Part shown: positions 25,567-33,872 of the stretch, one piece after another
Position numbering within the stretch: position 1 is the stretch's first letter
Layout of the letters: each line of letters begins with the position of its first letter
From: Aeromicrobium sp.
GTDB lineage: Bacteria > Actinomycetota > Actinomycetes > Propionibacteriales > Nocardioidaceae
NCBI GenBank assembly: GCA_014377785.1
Contig: JACMOZ010000353.1
Coordinates: forward strand, 1 to 35,036
Length of the DNA stretch: 35,036 bases
Direction of reading: 5' to 3'
Translations under genes and position numbers: made by a program
Notes under the pieces: model-generated
Databases searched by the model: none
The model's input: only the letters and a program-made list of their open reading frames with translations
What the model was told of the DNA's origin: nothing

Positions 25567-28056
25567 GTGGCCATTGATCGACCGAGTTTGCGCACGCGCG
25601 CTCTCTCCTTAGTGGCCTTCGTCAGCCTGATCGCAGCCCTGACTTCAGCATCACCGGTGTTCGCCGATGAATCGGTGCCTGATGCGACCTCGTCTGTGGT
25701 TGCGGAACCCGCTGACTCTGATGGTGACGGGGTGCTGGACGCGCCGAACACCGTTGCAGCCGCTTCCGACGCTCAGAGTGCTGGTGAGCCGGTTGAAGAC
25801 CTCTCCCAACGTACGGAATCTGCGACGGTCGTAGCCAACCCTGATGGCACCTGGACATCCAAGGACTTCGGTGACCCGGTCAGGATCAAGCGCGACGGTG
25901 AGTGGGTCGACGTCGACTACACCCTCGAAAAGCAGTCTGACGGGTCGTGGGCACCCAAGGCATCCCCAGTCGACGTTTCGATCGACGGCGGCTCGACAAA
26001 GGAAGCCGCCCGTGTGACGTTCGACGATGGTGAGTCACTCGCGGTCACGTGGCCGACTGATTTGCCTGAACCGACCATTGACGGCGGTGTCGCCACCTAC
26101 AAGCTTTCCGACGCAAGCGATCTGATCGTCGCGGTCACCGGCAACGGCGTGAATGCACGCATTCGCCTGAACGAGCAACCGGCCGAGGACGACCCGGTGT
26201 TCACCCTCGGTCTACGTGCCGATGGTGTCGACGTCACCGAATCAGGTGGCGGGCTGAAGATCCAAGACGAGTCAGGCAAGACGCTCGGTGGCACGTCAAC
26301 CCTGGTTGCGTGGGACGCTCGTACCGACGACGCCGGTTCCCCGGTCGAAGTGGTGCCGCTGGAGGCGAGCCTCGATGAGGTCTCCCAGAGTGGTGACGTC
26401 ACCAAGCAGGAGCTTGAACTGTCCACACCGGCGGGTTTCTTGTCGGACCCGGCCACGCAGTACCCCGTCGTCATCGATCCTGACATTTCCAGCCTGACGC
26501 GTCTGCGGGACACGTGGGTCCGAATGGACGACACCACCAGCCGCGGTGCCGATTACAACTTGTTTGTGGGCAAGATCAATGGCGCGAGCAACGCCAATGC
26601 CGCACAGTCGTACATCCAATTCGACAACACCGCGATCGCCGGCAAGGACATCATCTCGGCCGAACTGGGCCTCTACCAATACTGGGCCTACACCTGCTCC
26701 GACAAACGCATGAACGCCTACCCCATCGCCGCCGCCTGGAACACCGGCTTCACCTACCCCGACCGCCCAAGCGTGCTGGCCGTTGGAGACTCGACGTACG
26801 TGAACGCCAATCGCGGCACCACCGGCTGTGCCGACGGCTGGACCACACTCAACATCACCAACATGACCGAAGCATGGGCAGGCGGCGAGTACACCAACAA
26901 CGGCATCCGCCTTACCGCTGACGACCCCAACCTCTCCTCCTACGAACGCCGCTTCTGCTCCTCCAACCCCGACACCTCAACGAGCGTCTGCAACACCGCC
27001 ACCCGCCGGCCGAACATGTCCGTCACCTACAACTCCTACCCGAACACCGCCTCCGCCCTATCGGCAACCGTTGATGGCGCACAAGTCACGGTACGAGCGA
27101 ACGCTTCGGATCCAGATGGCGGGGATGTCAGAGCCAGATTTGTCGTCAAGAACGGGGCTACCACCATTTTCGATGGCCTGTCTGAGTACCTCGCCTCCGG
27201 GCAGCAGGCAATCAAAGAACTGCCAGATCTCACCAATGGCACCTACACGGTGCAGGCGTGGGCGAACGACGGCTCACTTTCCTCAAAGATTGCTTCGACG
27301 GTCGGAACGTTTACGGTTGCCTCCGGCGCGCCGGGCCCCTTCACCCTCGTCAGCTCCACCCAGGCAGGAACATTCACCCTAGGTGGCGGATCTGAAGAGA
27401 CTGTGCAGATCACTGGTCTCGCTGGCATTCCAAGTGCCGCGACTGCCGGGCGGGCACTCCTGACGATGCGTGCCACCAATTGGTCGGCCTCCGGGGGGGT
27501 CAGCGTGTATGACACCGAAGGAGAGGAGCCGGGTAACGCTGACCTGGGCTTCAACACGTCTATGAACCCAGGCACCGGGACTTCGACAGCATCGATCTTC
27601 GACCTCTCGTCAGAGGGTAAAGTCACAGTTCTCAACCATGGCTCCGATCCTGTGACCGTACAATTGTCGGTACAAGGATGGTTCCCGCTGGGTGCTGCCC
27701 GGCCTCAGCTTCGCGACGTTCCAACCGATGAAGGACCGCCCGAGGAGTCAGACGGTCGCCTGACTCCTGCTGCTCGCTTGATACAGCAAAATCAATTGCC
27801 CGGTTCTGTCGACTTTCCTATCCCTCTTGAAACCGGCCAGACGATGGTCATGGCCGGAGGAATTCCCACTGTTAAGGACTCTGGCGGCGCGACGGTTGGA
27901 CTCTTTCATCTGGTGATTTTCGACGACACAGGAGCCGAAGTGGCCGGGAGCGTGAGCCTTTCGGGTACCTCAATCATTGTTTCGATCCCCTCAGCTTCGA
28001 CGAGTTCGTGGCCACTCCATGTCTTGCCGGTATTTGATGACGAAAGCCAGGAGTAG
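25567..28056 (+). CDS. Large secreted DNRLRE-domain protein
   Basis: An 829-residue exported protein. Residues 1-33 are a signal peptide ending near PVFADES, from a GTG start with a GAGAGAG purine stretch upstream. Residues about 65-300 form a beta-rich module seen at the front of actinobacterial secreted and Rhs-type proteins (TWTSKDFGDPVRIKRDGEWV, PATQYPVVIDPDIS). Residues about 311-488 are a DNRLRE domain (DTWVRMDD, SYIQFDNTAIAGKDIISAEL, GWTTLNITNMTEAW), which often occurs in wall-associated or polymorphic-toxin proteins. A fibronectin-III-like segment (about 490-590) and a further beta domain follow. No Rhs repeats, sortase motif or nuclease domain is seen. The DUF2599 gene starts 2 bp after its stop, so it is the first gene of a three-gene operon. 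Confidence 0.85.
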   Translation: MAIDRPSLRTRALSLVAFVSLIAALTSASPVFADESVPDATSSVVAEPADSDGDGVLDAPNTVAAASDAQSAGEPVEDLSQRTESATVVANPDGTWTSKDFGDPVRIKRDGEWVDVDYTLEKQSDGSWAPKASPVDVSIDGGSTKEAARVTFDDGESLAVTWPTDLPEPTIDGGVATYKLSDASDLIVAVTGNGVNARIRLNEQPAEDDPVFTLGLRADGVDVTESGGGLKIQDESGKTLGGTSTLVAWDARTDDAGSPVEVVPLEASLDEVSQSGDVTKQELELSTPAGFLSDPATQYPVVIDPDISSLTRLRDTWVRMDDTTSRGADYNLFVGKINGASNANAAQSYIQFDNTAIAGKDIISAELGLYQYWAYTCSDKRMNAYPIAAAWNTGFTYPDRPSVLAVGDSTYVNANRGTTGCADGWTTLNITNMTEAWAGGEYTNNGIRLTADDPNLSSYERRFCSSNPDTSTSVCNTATRRPNMSVTYNSYPNTASALSATVDGAQVTVRANASDPDGGDVRARFVVKNGATTIFDGLSEYLASGQQAIKELPDLTNGTYTVQAWANDGSLSSKIASTVGTFTVASGAPGPFTLVSSTQAGTFTLGGGSEETVQITGLAGIPSAATAGRALLTMRATNWSASGGVSVYDTEGEEPGNADLGFNTSMNPGTGTSTASIFDLSSEGKVTVLNHGSDPVTVQLSVQGWFPLGAARPQLRDVPTDEGPPEESDGRLTPAARLIQQNQLPGSVDFPIPLETGQTMVMAGGIPTVKDSGGATVGLFHLVIFDDTGAEVAGSVSLSGTSIIVSIPSASTSSWPLHVLPVFDDESQE

Positions 28057-28058
28057 AA

Positions 28059-29126
28059 ATGCGGAACCGATACGGCAAGACCCTCATTGCCAGTGTGCTC
28101 CTGTCGAGCTTGACGGTCGTAGGCCTGGAGTCAGTGGCCGTTGCGGAGCCTGACCGTAATGCCGACTCGGTGCTCCAGCGTGTCAATAGCGCTGCCCCGA
28201 GCACCGCGCCCTCCAGTGATGAGACGGCCCTGACGCTTTCTCCTGTGGCCGATACGGTCGTCGGCGATTCCACGGAAAATACCACCGCAATTCCTTCCGA
28301 TCCCGCGAATGAAATCGAGCTATCCTCAACAGCCGGTGGGGAGGCTTCCCTGAAGCTGACCCTTCCTGATCTCAATCTCGAGGATGCAAGCGTCGATTCC
28401 GGCGCTACCGGCGCAGTGTTCGCGTCCGATACGGTCGATGTAAGTGTTCAGGCCTTCGAAGAAGGAGCCCGCATCGCGACGACAATCTACAGCGCAAGCG
28501 CCCCTGAAACGTTCTCATACCCTGTCTCGGTACCAGCAGGTGGCGACGTCGAGAGCACATCAGACGGGATGGTCGTTGTGACCGATTCGGCCGGCGACCC
28601 TGTCGGTTACTTCGCGATCCCGTGGGCTAGAGACGCCGATGGACGAACCCTTCAGACCAACTTTCTCGTCGACGGAGATACCGTCAAACAGACAGTTAAT
28701 CACCGCGTCGCGGGCGTCTCGTACCCGGTGGTGGCTGATCCGTACCTTGGCAAAAATCTCATCAAGTCGACAGCTTGGTCATGGATCCCCCGCAACAGCA
28801 CCGGCTCCATTGGAGCCGGATATACGCTGCGAGTTACCGCGACCGACTGGGCCTGGAAGAACAGCAGCCAAGGCTACGCCGGATACAGCTATACCGTCGG
28901 GACCTACGGCTGGAAAGAGCTCTACAAGAAGCGGAAGAACGGTGGCTTGAACGTCAACCTCGACACGATGAGGGACCAATTCATCTGCCACCAAGAATAT
29001 GCGTTGTCGTACTATGGCAAGAAGCGCCCAACATGGAACCTCGACGAATGGCGAAAAGATCGAAGTTACTGGTGGACCGTTCGCTACGCGTGCAACCCGC
29101 CAGCCGGTGGGAAATGGAGATACTGA
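28059..29126 (+). CDS. Secreted DUF2599-domain protein, candidate effector
   Basis: A 355-residue exported protein. Residues 1-29 are a signal peptide (TLIASVLLSSLTVVGLESVAVA). A Ser/Thr/Asp-rich module to about 227 ends in YPVVADP, a joint that in actinobacterial secreted proteins precedes variable C-terminal domains. Residues about 235-355 fit DUF2599: SWIPRNSTGSIGAGYTL, WKELYKK, then FICHQEYAL (C310), RPTWNLDEW and YACNPP (C345), with two cysteines that could form a disulfide. DUF2599 has no established activity that I know of. AGGAG overlapping the previous stop drives translation, and the stop overlaps the next gene's ATG by one base (TGATG). A secreted toxin or wall-active enzyme is an inference from layout only. 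Confidence 0.8.
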   Translation: MRNRYGKTLIASVLLSSLTVVGLESVAVAEPDRNADSVLQRVNSAAPSTAPSSDETALTLSPVADTVVGDSTENTTAIPSDPANEIELSSTAGGEASLKLTLPDLNLEDASVDSGATGAVFASDTVDVSVQAFEEGARIATTIYSASAPETFSYPVSVPAGGDVESTSDGMVVVTDSAGDPVGYFAIPWARDADGRTLQTNFLVDGDTVKQTVNHRVAGVSYPVVADPYLGKNLIKSTAWSWIPRNSTGSIGAGYTLRVTATDWAWKNSSQGYAGYSYTVGTYGWKELYKKRKNGGLNVNLDTMRDQFICHQEYALSYYGKKRPTWNLDEWRKDRSYWWTVRYACNPPAGGKWRY

Positions 29127-29548
29127 TGAGCAAACGAATTGCCGCAGCGGTCGCGATCTGTCTAGTCATCATCGGCGGCGCTTGGTATTTCCACACCGCT
29201 CTAGAATGGCTCCATATTCCCGCACCCTTTGGTTCCGTTGCCTACGGACTCACTGCGTTAGGAGTATGGAACAGGCCACAACTAAGGCAATCTTCGATGG
29301 CCCGTCGCGTGATCTCGATTGCCGCTGTCGTCGGAGCAATCGCCAGTTTCACAGCCGCGATGCTCTGGGCGGGTGCTCCACCATCCGAGATCGCCGGTCA
29401 GGTGCCTGCGCGCGTTGATTTCGCCATCGCCATAGCCACCATTGCCGGCGTTCTGTTTGTTTGCGTCGTCGTAGTCTCTCTCGCGTTGCGAGTGAGGGCG
29501 CCGGCACCTGCACGAGATTCGGCACTGCGCGCGTCCAACTGTGAATAG
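29126..29548 (+). CDS. Four-helix membrane protein, candidate partner/immunity protein
   Basis: A 140-residue hydrophobic protein with four predicted membrane segments: IAAAVAICLVIIGGAWYF, a second around GSVAYGLTALGVW, VISIAAVVGAIASFTAAMLW, and IAIATIAGVLFVCVVVVSLA. GGAGA lies 6 bases before the ATG, which overlaps the DUF2599 stop by one base. No family is recognised. Its small size, membrane location and strict coupling to a secreted protein of unknown activity are typical of an immunity or export-helper gene. An in-frame open stretch upstream (from 28775) is only the alternate frame of the DUF2599 gene. Confidence 0.7.
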   Translation: MSKRIAAAVAICLVIIGGAWYFHTALEWLHIPAPFGSVAYGLTALGVWNRPQLRQSSMARRVISIAAVVGAIASFTAAMLWAGAPPSEIAGQVPARVDFAIAIATIAGVLFVCVVVVSLALRVRAPAPARDSALRASNCE

Positions 29549-29551
29549 ACC

Positions 29552-29574
29552 GGCTCTTCTAGCATCGAGGAGCC
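29552..29574 (+). terminator. Hairpin at the end of the secreted-protein operon
   Basis: GGCTCTTC and GAGGAGCC pair over 8 bp (one G-T pair) around a 7-base loop, 3 bp after the membrane-protein stop. There is no U-tract, so it is a weak intrinsic terminator at best, as is common in high-GC actinobacteria. Confidence 0.5.
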
Positions 29575-29867
29575 TGCTTGCGCGGCCGTCATTCCCACTG
29601 ACGCTACCGGCCCGGCCTGGTCGTTCTTCCAGCCCTTGTGCCTTCGCGAATGATCCGGCACCGACGGCCCCGTCGGAGCTCTGGCCAGGTCGTCCCTGTG
29701 GAACCATCGTTGGATGACGGCTATCGACCCGTTCCGACTATGAACCAGGATCATGTGGGCGAACCACTGACAGTTGAATCTCCGCCACTCGATCACTAGT
29801 CCCAGGTCCGTGGATGATCCCTCCACGGACCCTCAGTTCTTCACAAACGCGCAATAGCCGAAAACCG
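29575..29867. other. Intergenic stretch with a strong hairpin, no supported gene
   Basis: Open frames here are shadows or start inside the hairpin at 29806-29830. A minus-strand stretch (FNCQWFAHMILVHSRNG, then AVIQRWFHRDDL) looks protein-like but has no credible start or end. Confidence 0.4.
29806..29830 (-). terminator. Perfect 9-bp stem hairpin
   Basis: GTCCGTGGA and TCCACGGAC form a perfect stem around a 7-base loop. It lies 38 bp after the stop (29868) of the minus-strand membrane-protein fragment, a position fitting its terminator. There is no T-tract. Confidence 0.55.
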
Positions 29868-30175
29868 CTACCTTGCCGAGCCCTGTCGCGCCTCGTTCTT
29901 CTCGCGTCCCTTGACGGTGATAGTGCCCCAAGCCGCGATAGTCACGAGTGTCAGCACGGCGGCGGCTATGAGGACGAAATCGGTGACGATGGTGCCCGAA
30001 AGCCTCCCGCCGGGAGTGCTCAGGTCGTTGTCGACGGTCGCCGGATAGTACGCGGCGAGGGAGGCGGTCGCTGCGGCCAGGCTGACAACCCAGGGGATCC
30101 TGGTCCGACCCGTGTGTCGCGCGGTTGCGATTTGCGACCGCTGCGGTGGCCATGCCGACAGGGCATGGTTCTAAT
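29868..30175 (-). pseudogene. Fragment encoding a two-helix membrane protein
   Basis: An open frame without a usable start codon encodes IPWVVSLAAATASLAAYYP, a polar loop (TVDNDLSTPGGRL), and VTDFVLIAAAVLTLVTIAAW followed by a basic tail. This is a typical small membrane protein, but the frame is closed upstream by a TAG at about 30173 with no ATG/GTG between. A start in another frame (ATGGCCACCGCAGCGG) would need a frameshift. It is probably a truncated or damaged gene. Confidence 0.4.
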
Positions 30176-30198
30176 CCACGAGACAATTCTCTAGACAC

Positions 30199-30397
30199 CG
30201 ATCAGCCGTCCGATAACCGTCTCTGAATTCCCCGGTGCACTCCGAAAGTGCCCGCTCGCCCGTCAGGCGGAGGCTCAATACTGTTTGCGCGCGTCGCGTC
30301 ACATTGGCCGCCCCACAGTTCTGTGGATAACGTACTGTGCTTCGCCGGAGTGCGCTCTTAGTCTTGAGGCATGAGCGCTGTGGCTTTCTGAATATTG
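30199..30397. other. Intergenic region with CCACAGTTCTGTGG palindrome and one DnaA-box-like site
   Basis: CCACAG/CTGTGG at 30313-30326 is a perfect inverted repeat with a 2-base centre, overlapping TGTGGATAA (30322-30330), which equals the DnaA box consensus. No other boxes or AT-rich unwinding region are visible. Confidence 0.5.
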
Positions 30398-30434
30398 TGG
30401 CGGCGTTCTTTCGTTTTCGAATGGCGGGGTTGGT

Positions 30435-30623
30435 TCAGCTAACGCCGATGACGAGGGTGCTTTGGGCGGCTTCGATCACGTCGTTGGTGACGACGGTGAG
30501 GTCGTTGATCTTCAGTACTCGCTCAATCTGCGGAAATAGGCGTTCGAGTAGGCGAAAGTTGCCTCGGGTGACTCTGGCGATGGCGGCGACGGCGCGTCTT
30601 GTAACCCGTGGCTTGCGAGACAT
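30435..30623 (-). pseudogene. C-terminal tail of a TniB/IstB-like transposition AAA ATPase
   Basis: The 62-residue frame reads AAIARVTRGNFRLLERLFPQ and continues IERVLKINDL to STLVIGVS. This matches the last helical part of transposition ATPases (GGNFRLLxRLxxQIxRxLxIN), which recruit the transposase to target DNA. Walker A and B regions are missing, so only the tail of the gene remains. The ATG used here (MSRKPRVTRR) is an internal Met of the ancestral protein. Related sequence at 25149 shows that the same element left a scrap on the other side of the secreted-protein operon. Confidence 0.7.
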
Positions 30624-30726
30624 CCCGGTGAGACAAACTGCACTCAGGTAATCCCGGTGTTCGGCCCGTCTCGCAACTATGCGTTACAAGTCCCCGCTAG
30701 ATTGGACGTACGCAAACACCGTTGCG

Positions 30727-30755
30727 AGACACCCAGGAACAAGACACCCAGGAAC
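30727..30755 (+). repeat. Tandem direct repeat AGACACCCAGGAAC upstream of the resolvase
   Basis: Two exact 14-bp copies, 1 bp apart, end 4 bp before the resolvase ATG. Tandem sites next to a resolvase gene may be part of its res/recombination site. Confidence 0.6.
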
Positions 30756-30759
30756 CCTC

Positions 30760-30894
30760 ATGGCCAAGCAGATCGGGTACGCCCGCGTGTCCACCAAGAC
30801 CCAGGTAACCGATCGGCAACAAACCGACCTGCTCGCAGCCGGTATCCGCCGCGACGACCTCTACATCGACCACGGAGTCAGCGGTTGCGGCTGA
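30760..30894 (+). pseudogene. Serine recombinase N-terminus, truncated
   Basis: A 44-residue product starting MAKQIGYARVSTKTQ, with the catalytic Ser in the YARVSTxxQ motif, then QTDLLAAGIRR, DDLYIDHGVSG and a stop. Intact resolvases continue for another 140 or more residues, so the gene is cut just after the DHGVSG motif. It belongs to the Tn3-type resolvase/invertase family. Only the N-terminal third of the catalytic domain is left. Confidence 0.8.
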
Positions 30895-30915
30895 GGACCG
30901 CACCGGTTGGGTGCC

Positions 30916-31422
30916 CTACTTCCCTTCTTCCGGCTCTCGTTCCTTGCGCCGCAACAGGAATGCGGTCAGACCAAGAAGGAAGATGACCACCCCGAGAGTG
31001 CCGATCTCCCAGAGCTGGTCGCGGAAGACAGCGCCTTTGCCGACCGTCTCAGCCGCCTTCACCGATAACACGACGATTTCCTTGATCGCCGCGATGATGC
31101 CTACTAGCAGAAACGGCTCGGCGAGCAGTTCGCGTTGGGTGACGGTGGCCCTGACGGCAAAAAGCAACTCGACCACAATGAAAACCAAAAGGAGCGTGTC
31201 GAGGATCTTGAGTGCGATGCTGGCGGAGTCCTCACCAAAGAGCGCGATGGTGTTGGTCACGGCCAGGACCAGTAGGGCGATGGCGGTGATGAAGAGCAGG
31301 ACAGCGATCCCGATGTAGATGATGGTCTCGGCCACTTCGATCGCCTTGTCGAGGAGTCTTGTGTGCCGAGGGGTGTCTGGCTTGCTACGGCTTGCCTTGT
31401 CGCTTCCGTCGGTCATGCCCAC
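30916..31422 (-). CDS. PsiE-family phosphate-starvation-inducible membrane protein
   Basis: A 168-residue protein with a charged N-terminus (SDKASRSKPDTPRHTRLLDK) and four membrane helices (IIYIGIAVLLFITAIALLVL, ILDTLLLVFIVVELLFAV, PFLLVGIIAAIKEIVVLSV, IGTLGVVIFLLGLTAFLL), which matches PsiE (PF06146). The function in bacteria is unknown beyond phosphate-starvation induction in E. coli. The start may be the GTG at 31422 or the ATG at 31416; neither has a clear ribosome site. It is intact although it is surrounded by decayed mobile genes. Confidence 0.85.
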   Translation of the reverse strand: MGMTDGSDKASRSKPDTPRHTRLLDKAIEVAETIIYIGIAVLLFITAIALLVLAVTNTIALFGEDSASIALKILDTLLLVFIVVELLFAVRATVTQRELLAEPFLLVGIIAAIKEIVVLSVKAAETVGKGAVFRDQLWEIGTLGVVIFLLGLTAFLLRRKEREPEEGK

Positions 31423-31572
31423 GATAATGCCAGACAGCCACCCGTTCGAAGCTCAGGACAACCGGCCTGACCCACCCTTGCGGACCTGCCGGCCTTTGGC
31501 CTGCCACTGCCGGAACCCGGCTACGTGTGAGGCGTCGGGACACTGGGCCAAGATCAGCAGCACGCTGTTGAG

Positions 31573-32184
31573 GCGTGGGTCGTTGACTCCACACCGGTCG
31601 AGTGCGGCCGCTCCCGTGAGACCGCTTTGCGCTCGGAGTTGGCCGGGTGGGCCGAGTACGGGTACTGCGCCTCCCATTCGAGGTTCTTCTGGGGACTACG
31701 CCTGCATCTGGTCTGCACCCTGCACGGCCTTCCCGTCGGATGGGCGCTCACCGGCGCAAAAGCTGATGAGCGTGCTGTGCTGGAACAGATTCTGGCTGGC
31801 ACCCCCGCAATCGCCGACCAGATCGCCGGCGGCCAGCAGATCCTGATCGGTGACAAAAACTACTTCGGCAAACACTTCGAGCAAGACCTGACCGACAGTC
31901 GGATCGAGTTGCTGCGCCCGGCCCGCAAAGGCGAGAAATCCCGACCAGGGTCCAGGTTCTTCAAACCGTTACGACAAGTGATCGAGTCGATCAACGACAC
32001 CCTCAAAGGCCAGCTCGACCTCGAAGCCCACGGCGGCCGGACCATCGCCGGCGTCTGCACCCGAATCGCTCAACGGATCCTCGCGATGACCGCCGCGATC
32101 TGGCACAACGACATCCTCGGCCTGAACATCCGACGCTCACTGACCGCCTACGACCACTCACAGCCCTTGGAATCATTCATCTAG
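31573..32184 (+). pseudogene. IS982-family transposase, N-terminally truncated
   Basis: From about 31573 one frame gives VVDSTPVECGRSRET, LAGWAEYGYCASHSRFFWGL, LHLVCTLHGLPVGWALTGAK, ILIGDKNYFGKHFE and VIESINDTLKGQLDLE, the DDE catalytic part and C-terminus of IS982 transposases. Upstream, the expected N-terminal domain is absent; only a broken LPEPGY-like scrap remains with a stop codon. The gene ends in TAG at 32184. The element is inactive. Confidence 0.8.
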
Positions 32185-32249
32185 TAAAGAGCCAGCGCAG
32201 AGCTCTCGGCGTTCCTGCCCAACGACGCCTGCCCATCATGAGGCATCAC

Positions 32250-32294
32250 TGTCCGGGCGGGACTTGAACCCGAATCCGCTGGATGCCATCCGGC
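32250..32294 (-). tRNA. 3'-half of a tRNA gene (attachment-site-like remnant)
   Basis: On the minus strand the sequence contains a T-arm, CGGGTTCAAGTCCCG, followed by CCCGGACA like an acceptor strand. Before it ATGGCAT flanked by GCCGG/CCAGC resembles an anticodon loop (GGC) with one mismatch in its stem. No matching 5' acceptor or D-arm is found upstream, so this is not a complete tRNA. The extent, anticodon loop to 3' end, is typical of integrase attachment sites. Confidence 0.35.
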
Positions 32295-32338
32295 ATATCG
32301 CAGCTACTACGGTCTCGGTACGGAAGCTACCGATTCAC

Positions 32339-33760
32339 GGCTCTTCACAGTTGAGGGTGTAGAGGTCGACGGCGCGTCGGTGGCTGGGTAGGGGTCGAGG
32401 TCTTCCGATGATGGGAGTTCTGACGCTGCCCACCGGGAAGACCTCGACGTGCCGGACGCTACCTTCACCTGCCCTGACCTGACCACGTTCTGCCGGCTCG
32501 ACGAGCTCGGTCTTGAAGTCATTGGGCAGAGGCTCAACCCGGATCGTGCAGTCCTGGCTTGCCGTGTCGTGGAGCCGGACCAATGGTGCCGCCGGTGTGG
32601 GTGCGAGGGCAGGCCACGCGACTCGGTGGTCCGGCGGCTGGCGCACGAGCCGCTGGGCTGGCGCCCGACGACGCTGGTGGTCACGATCCGGCGCTACCGG
32701 TGCACTGGGTGCGGGCACGTGTGGCGCCAAGACACCACCCGCGCAGCTGACCCGCGAGCCAAGTTGTCCCGGCGAGGGCTGCGGTGGGAGCTGGAGGGGA
32801 TCGTGGGTCAGCACCTGACGGTGGCCCGTGTCGCCGAGAGTCTCGTGGTCGCGTGGAACACCGCCAACGACGCGGTCCTGGCCGAAGGCAAGCGTGTCCT
32901 GATCGACGACCCCGCCCGGCTCGACGGCGTCACCGCGATCGGCGTCGATGAGCACGTGGAGACACACCCGGCGAGGCCACAAGTACGTCACCGTGATCAT
33001 CGACCTGACCGGCATCCGCGATGGCGCCGGCCCAGCACGGTTGCTGGACATGGTCGAGGGACGTTCCAAGCAGGCGTTCAAGACCTGGCTCACCGAACGG
33101 CCCCAAGCGTGGCGCGACGCCGTCGAGGTCGTCGCGATGGACGGGTTCACCGGCTTCAAGACCGCCACCACAGAGGAACTCCCCGACGCGGTCGCGGTCA
33201 TGGATCTCTTCCACGTCGTGCGGCTGGCCGGCGACGCGCTGGACCGCTGCCGACGACGGGTACAACAAGCCATCCATGGAAACCGCGGCCGCAAGGACGA
33301 CCCCCTCTACCGAGCACGACGGACCCTGCACACCGGCGCCGACCTGCTCACCGACAAGCAGAAGGCGCGCCTGGAGACCCTGTTCGCGACCGATGATCAC
33401 GCCGAGGTCGAGGTGACCTGGTGGATCTACCAGCGGATGGTCGCGGCCTACCGTCAACCTGACCGCACCAGGGGCCGTGAGTTGATGGTCAAGCTGATCG
33501 AGTCGATCAGCCACGGCGTCCCGGCCGCGCTGAGCGAGCTGGTGACGCTGGGCCGGACCTTGAAGAAGCGCGCCGACGACGTGCTGGCCTACTTCGACAG
33601 GCCCGGCACGTCCAACGGCCCGACCGAGGCGATCAACGGGCGACTCGAGCATCTGCGTGGCTCGGCGCTCGGGTTCCGCAACCTCACCAACTACATCGCC
33701 AGATCGCTCTTGGAGAGCGGGGGCTTCAGGCCGCGACTACACCCCGGATTGTGAAGAGCC
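32339..33760 (+). mobile_element. ISL3-family insertion sequence
   Basis: A 1422-bp element is bounded by 22-bp inverted repeats. The left end is GGCTCTTCACAGTTGAGGGTGT, given here in parts: GGCTCTTCACA then GTTGAGGGTGT. The right end, reversed, is GGCTCTTCACA then ATCCGGGGTGT; 18 of 22 bases match. The flanking 8 bp (cgattcac left, agcaaagg right) do not match, so no target duplication remains. It contains one transposase gene, which is frameshifted. Confidence 0.85.
32449..33754 (+). pseudogene. ISL3 transposase with a single frameshift
   Basis: The N-terminal part, from a GTG, has the zinc-ribbon/HTH region (WCRRCGCEGRPRDSVVRRLAH, RYRCTGCGHVWRQDT) and reaches IGVDEHV. The remainder, in another frame, gives KYVTVIIDLTGIRDG, LLDMVEGRSKQAFKTWL, VVAMDGFTGFKTA, MDLFHVVRLAGDALDRC and SNGPTEAINGRLEHLRG. 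The break is at GTGGAGAC near 32957, where one T is missing from an expected GTGTGGAGAC. Both halves are otherwise clean, so the mutation is recent or a base-calling error. The intact protein would have about 435 residues with its DDE catalytic domain. Confidence 0.85.
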
Positions 33761-33872
33761 AGCAAAGGTGCACTGGACCCGATGTGTCATTGACCGCGTG
33801 TGGGCGCGATCCGTTGGCCCAGACTTATGACCCCATGACCGTCATCCAGGAGAAATGGCCCCAGTCGCTGCG

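Noticed and set aside
29398-29826. 142-codon minus-strand open frame
   Set aside because: It starts inside the perfect hairpin at 29806-29830 and its second half is antisense to the membrane-protein gene. Only a short middle part is protein-like.
30322-30330. DnaA box TGTGGATAA as a replication origin
   Set aside because: Only one box is present, with no cluster, no AT-rich region and no replication genes nearby.
32957-32957. Programmed frameshift in the ISL3 transposase
   Set aside because: The site lacks a slippery run or a stimulating structure, and a simple missing T explains it.
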